Assembly (NCBI RefSeq): GCF_002585305.1
Contig: NZ_NUNF01000016.1
Coordinates: 62,001-126,000, forward strand
DNA length: 64,000 nucleotides
Direction: 5' to 3'
Origin: Bacillus sp. AFS037270
Lineage (GTDB): Bacteria; Bacillota; Bacilli; Bacillales_B; DSM-18226
Below, in pieces: positions 62,633 to 64,000 of this stretch. The notes beneath the pieces are model-generated. The model was not told the origin of the DNA, searched no databases, and worked only from the letters and a program-made list of their open reading frames with translations. The translations under genes were made by a program, and so were the position numbers. Each line of letters opens with the position of its first letter. The stretch's first letter is position 1.

Positions 62633-63676
62633 ATGAAGTTTTGGAGAAGGAACGTACTTTTTTTGTTAGTGGTATTATCAATCGTTATATCGGCTGGATG
62701 CCAGGAGAAGAAGACAGGAGCTACAGGAACAAAAGGAAATGGCGCGTATGAAACGCTTAAACTCAGGTATGAAGGATCGGTGGGTTCGGTTACTTATCCA
62801 GAGTTAGCAGAGGATTTAGGCTATCTTGGTCCGATTAAACTTGAATGGATCGGAAATCAAACAAGCGGGCCTGCCTCTATTCAAAACGCTGCTACAGGTC
62901 AAACCGACTTTGGCGGGGCATTTAACGGGGCCATTGCCAAATTGATAGCGAGCGGTGCACCTATAAAATCGGTCATTGGTTATTACGGCAGTGATAAGGA
63001 TACATACACCGGCTATTATGTTTTAAATGACAGCTCGATAAAAGATGCTCGCGATTTAATTGGAAAAAAAGTTGGTATGAACACAATGGGAGCTCATGCT
63101 GAATTCGTTTTAAAAGAATATTTAAAACAAAATGGACTCACAGACGAAGAAATTAAGAAAGTAACATTAGTTGTTCTGCCACCTGTAAGTACAGAGCAAG
63201 CACTGCGCCAAAAACAAATCGATGTCGCTGTTTTGACTGGGATGTTAGGGGATCTGGCTGTAAAAAATGGGGGGATTAAAAAGCTTTTTAGTGATTATGA
63301 TTTGTTGGGACCTTTCACAGCAGGCAGCTATGTATTTACCGAAAAATTCATCAAACAAAATCCACATACGGTGAAAAAGTTTGTTGAGGCTACAGCAAAA
63401 GCCATTGAATGGGCACAGACCCATTCACGAGAAGAAGTGATAGCTCGTTATGAATCCATTATTAAGAAACGGGGGCGCAAGGAAGATACAAATACGGTGC
63501 AATATTGGAAAAGTACCGGTATTGCGGAGAAAGGTGGAGTTATTCAGAGTAAGGAATTTAAAATTTGGGTCGATTGGCTAAAGAAAAATGGTGAGTTCAA
63601 AAATGGCCAAGTGAAACTAAGTAATTTGTATACCAATGAATTTAATCCTTATAAGGGTGAAATTGAAAAAAAGTAA
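62633..63676 (+). CDS. ABC transporter substrate-binding lipoprotein, SsuA/TauA/NrtA type
   Basis: 347 aa. Lipoprotein signal with lipobox 'ISAGC' (Cys23). The NMT1/SsuA-like fold shows 'LRYEGSVGSVTYPELAEDLG', 'TDFGGAFNGAIAKLIASGAP' and 'LIGKKVGMNTMGAHAEF'. Family members bind aliphatic sulfonates, taurine, nitrate or pyrimidine precursors. The divergent dioxygenase makes taurine or an alkyl sulfonate/sulfate a reasonable guess. ATG 62633 follows GAAGGAAGGGAATGTT. The ATPase gene starts 12 bp after the stop. Confidence 0.85.
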   Translation: MKFWRRNVLFLLVVLSIVISAGCQEKKTGATGTKGNGAYETLKLRYEGSVGSVTYPELAEDLGYLGPIKLEWIGNQTSGPASIQNAATGQTDFGGAFNGAIAKLIASGAPIKSVIGYYGSDKDTYTGYYVLNDSSIKDARDLIGKKVGMNTMGAHAEFVLKEYLKQNGLTDEEIKKVTLVVLPPVSTEQALRQKQIDVAVLTGMLGDLAVKNGGIKKLFSDYDLLGPFTAGSYVFTEKFIKQNPHTVKKFVEATAKAIEWAQTHSREEVIARYESIIKKRGRKEDTNTVQYWKSTGIAEKGGVIQSKEFKIWVDWLKKNGEFKNGQVKLSNLYTNEFNPYKGEIEKK

Positions 63677-63688
63677 TGAGGTGAGAGG

Positions 63689-64000
63689 ATGACGGCAAAA
63701 ATTCAGTTTGAACATGTCAGTAAGGTTTTTAAAGTAAGGGACTTAGAGCAAGGAAAGGGAGCCCTTAAAGAATTTACAGCCATTAAGAATGTTCATTTTT
63801 CGGTGAACAGTGGAGAGTTTCTTTCATTAGTAGGCCCATCAGGATGCGGAAAATCAACTTTGCTTGATCTTTTAGGCGGGTTGACGAACCCAACCTCCGG
63901 ACGGATATTATTGGATGGAAAACCGATTGAGGGACCCGGTTTAGATCGGGGGATTGTCTTTCAGCAGTATGCGCTATTGCCTTGGAAGACAGCTAAAGGA
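63689..64000 (+). CDS. ABC transporter ATPase, SsuB/TauB type (cut by window end)
   Basis: 104 codons visible from ATG 63689 (GAGGTGAGAGG upstream). Walker A 'GPSGCGKST', 'GLTNPTSGRILLDGKPI' and the Q-loop 'GIVFQQYALLPW' are clear and typical of nitrate/sulfonate importers. It has an N-terminal insert ('VRDLEQGKGALKEFTA'). The 3' part lies beyond base 64000. Confidence 0.9.
   Translation, partial: MTAKIQFEHVSKVFKVRDLEQGKGALKEFTAIKNVHFSVNSGEFLSLVGPSGCGKSTLLDLLGGLTNPTSGRILLDGKPIEGPGLDRGIVFQQYALLPWKTAKG

Noticed and set aside
1..64000. CRISPR arrays, insertion sequences, prophage or integrase genes
   Set aside because: No regularly spaced direct repeats of CRISPR type, no transposase or integrase motifs and no terminal inverted repeats with target duplications were seen.

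Overview
The window comes from a low-GC, Gram-positive, endospore-forming Bacillaceae genome (Bacillus/Neobacillus-like). Pointers are AAGGAGG-type ribosome binding sites, frequent TTG/GTG starts, sigma-A promoters, CcpA-like cre boxes, tandem glycine riboswitches, a gamma-SASP-like spore gene and the kamA/yokU gene pair. No transposase, phage gene, rRNA or CRISPR array was seen. The only RNA gene is a selenocysteine-tRNA-like sequence that looks decayed.

Layout. 1-3.3 kb: end of a glycoside hydrolase locus (GH2 tail, GH43-like enzyme, DUF624/YesL protein) and a double-GNAT acetyltransferase. 3.6-5.7 kb: one protein joining an ECF sigma factor to a zinc-binding anti-sigma domain, a membrane helix and an outside domain. 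5.8-7.6 kb: a short UvrC-like nuclease, a DoxX protein and a SASP-like gene. 7.6-9.0 kb: a graveyard of truncated genes (MNT/HepT, MarR, PaiB, small membrane protein) that still carries two intact operator palindromes.

9.0-23.1 kb: a catabolic island. It has a canonical sigma-54 promoter before a pdxS paralogue, a sigma-A/cre promoter before a DUF3870-like gene, then CoA-transferase A/B, thiolase, two class III aminotransferases, an aldehyde dehydrogenase, an M81/MlrC-family metallohydrolase, a GNAT, lysine 2,3-aminomutase, YokU and a LysP-like permease. Together these could take L-lysine through beta-lysine and acetylated intermediates to 4-aminobutyrate and succinate. The M81 enzyme sits where a deacetylase is needed, and PdxS would feed PLP to three PLP enzymes.

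23.2-34.2 kb: tRNA-Sec-like gene, then a cobalamin riboswitch and a B12 uptake/salvage operon (btuF, btuC, btuD-cbiZ fusion, cobU, cobQ, a second CobU-like gene, PduO-type adenosyltransferase, CblT/CblS-like alpha-ribazole salvage). cbiB, cobD, cobS and cobC in it are broken by one deletion, two frameshifts and three TAA stops.

34.6-45 kb: DbpA-type RNA helicase, RND exporter, CDP-alcohol phosphatidyltransferase behind an 11-G tract, a DedA protein fused to a PAP2-like domain without its catalytic residues, an OmpR-type two-component system and an MFS transporter. Three intergenic regions here share TTAA boxes phased at 11 bp, suggesting one regulon.

45.5-59.1 kb: glycine module. One tandem glycine riboswitch precedes a CycA-like permease. 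A second precedes glyA, an ACT-less sdaAB, sdaAA, gcvT, gcvH, gcvPA, gcvPB, lipA, an A-type Fe-S carrier and lpd; purU follows. This allows glycine to be cleaved and also turned through serine into pyruvate, with lipoylation and E3 encoded on site.

59.2-64 kb: an argininosuccinate-lyase-family enzyme, a TauD/TfdA dioxygenase and a sulfonate/nitrate-type ABC transporter (cut by the window end), each transcription unit preceded by a leader with a terminator-like hairpin.
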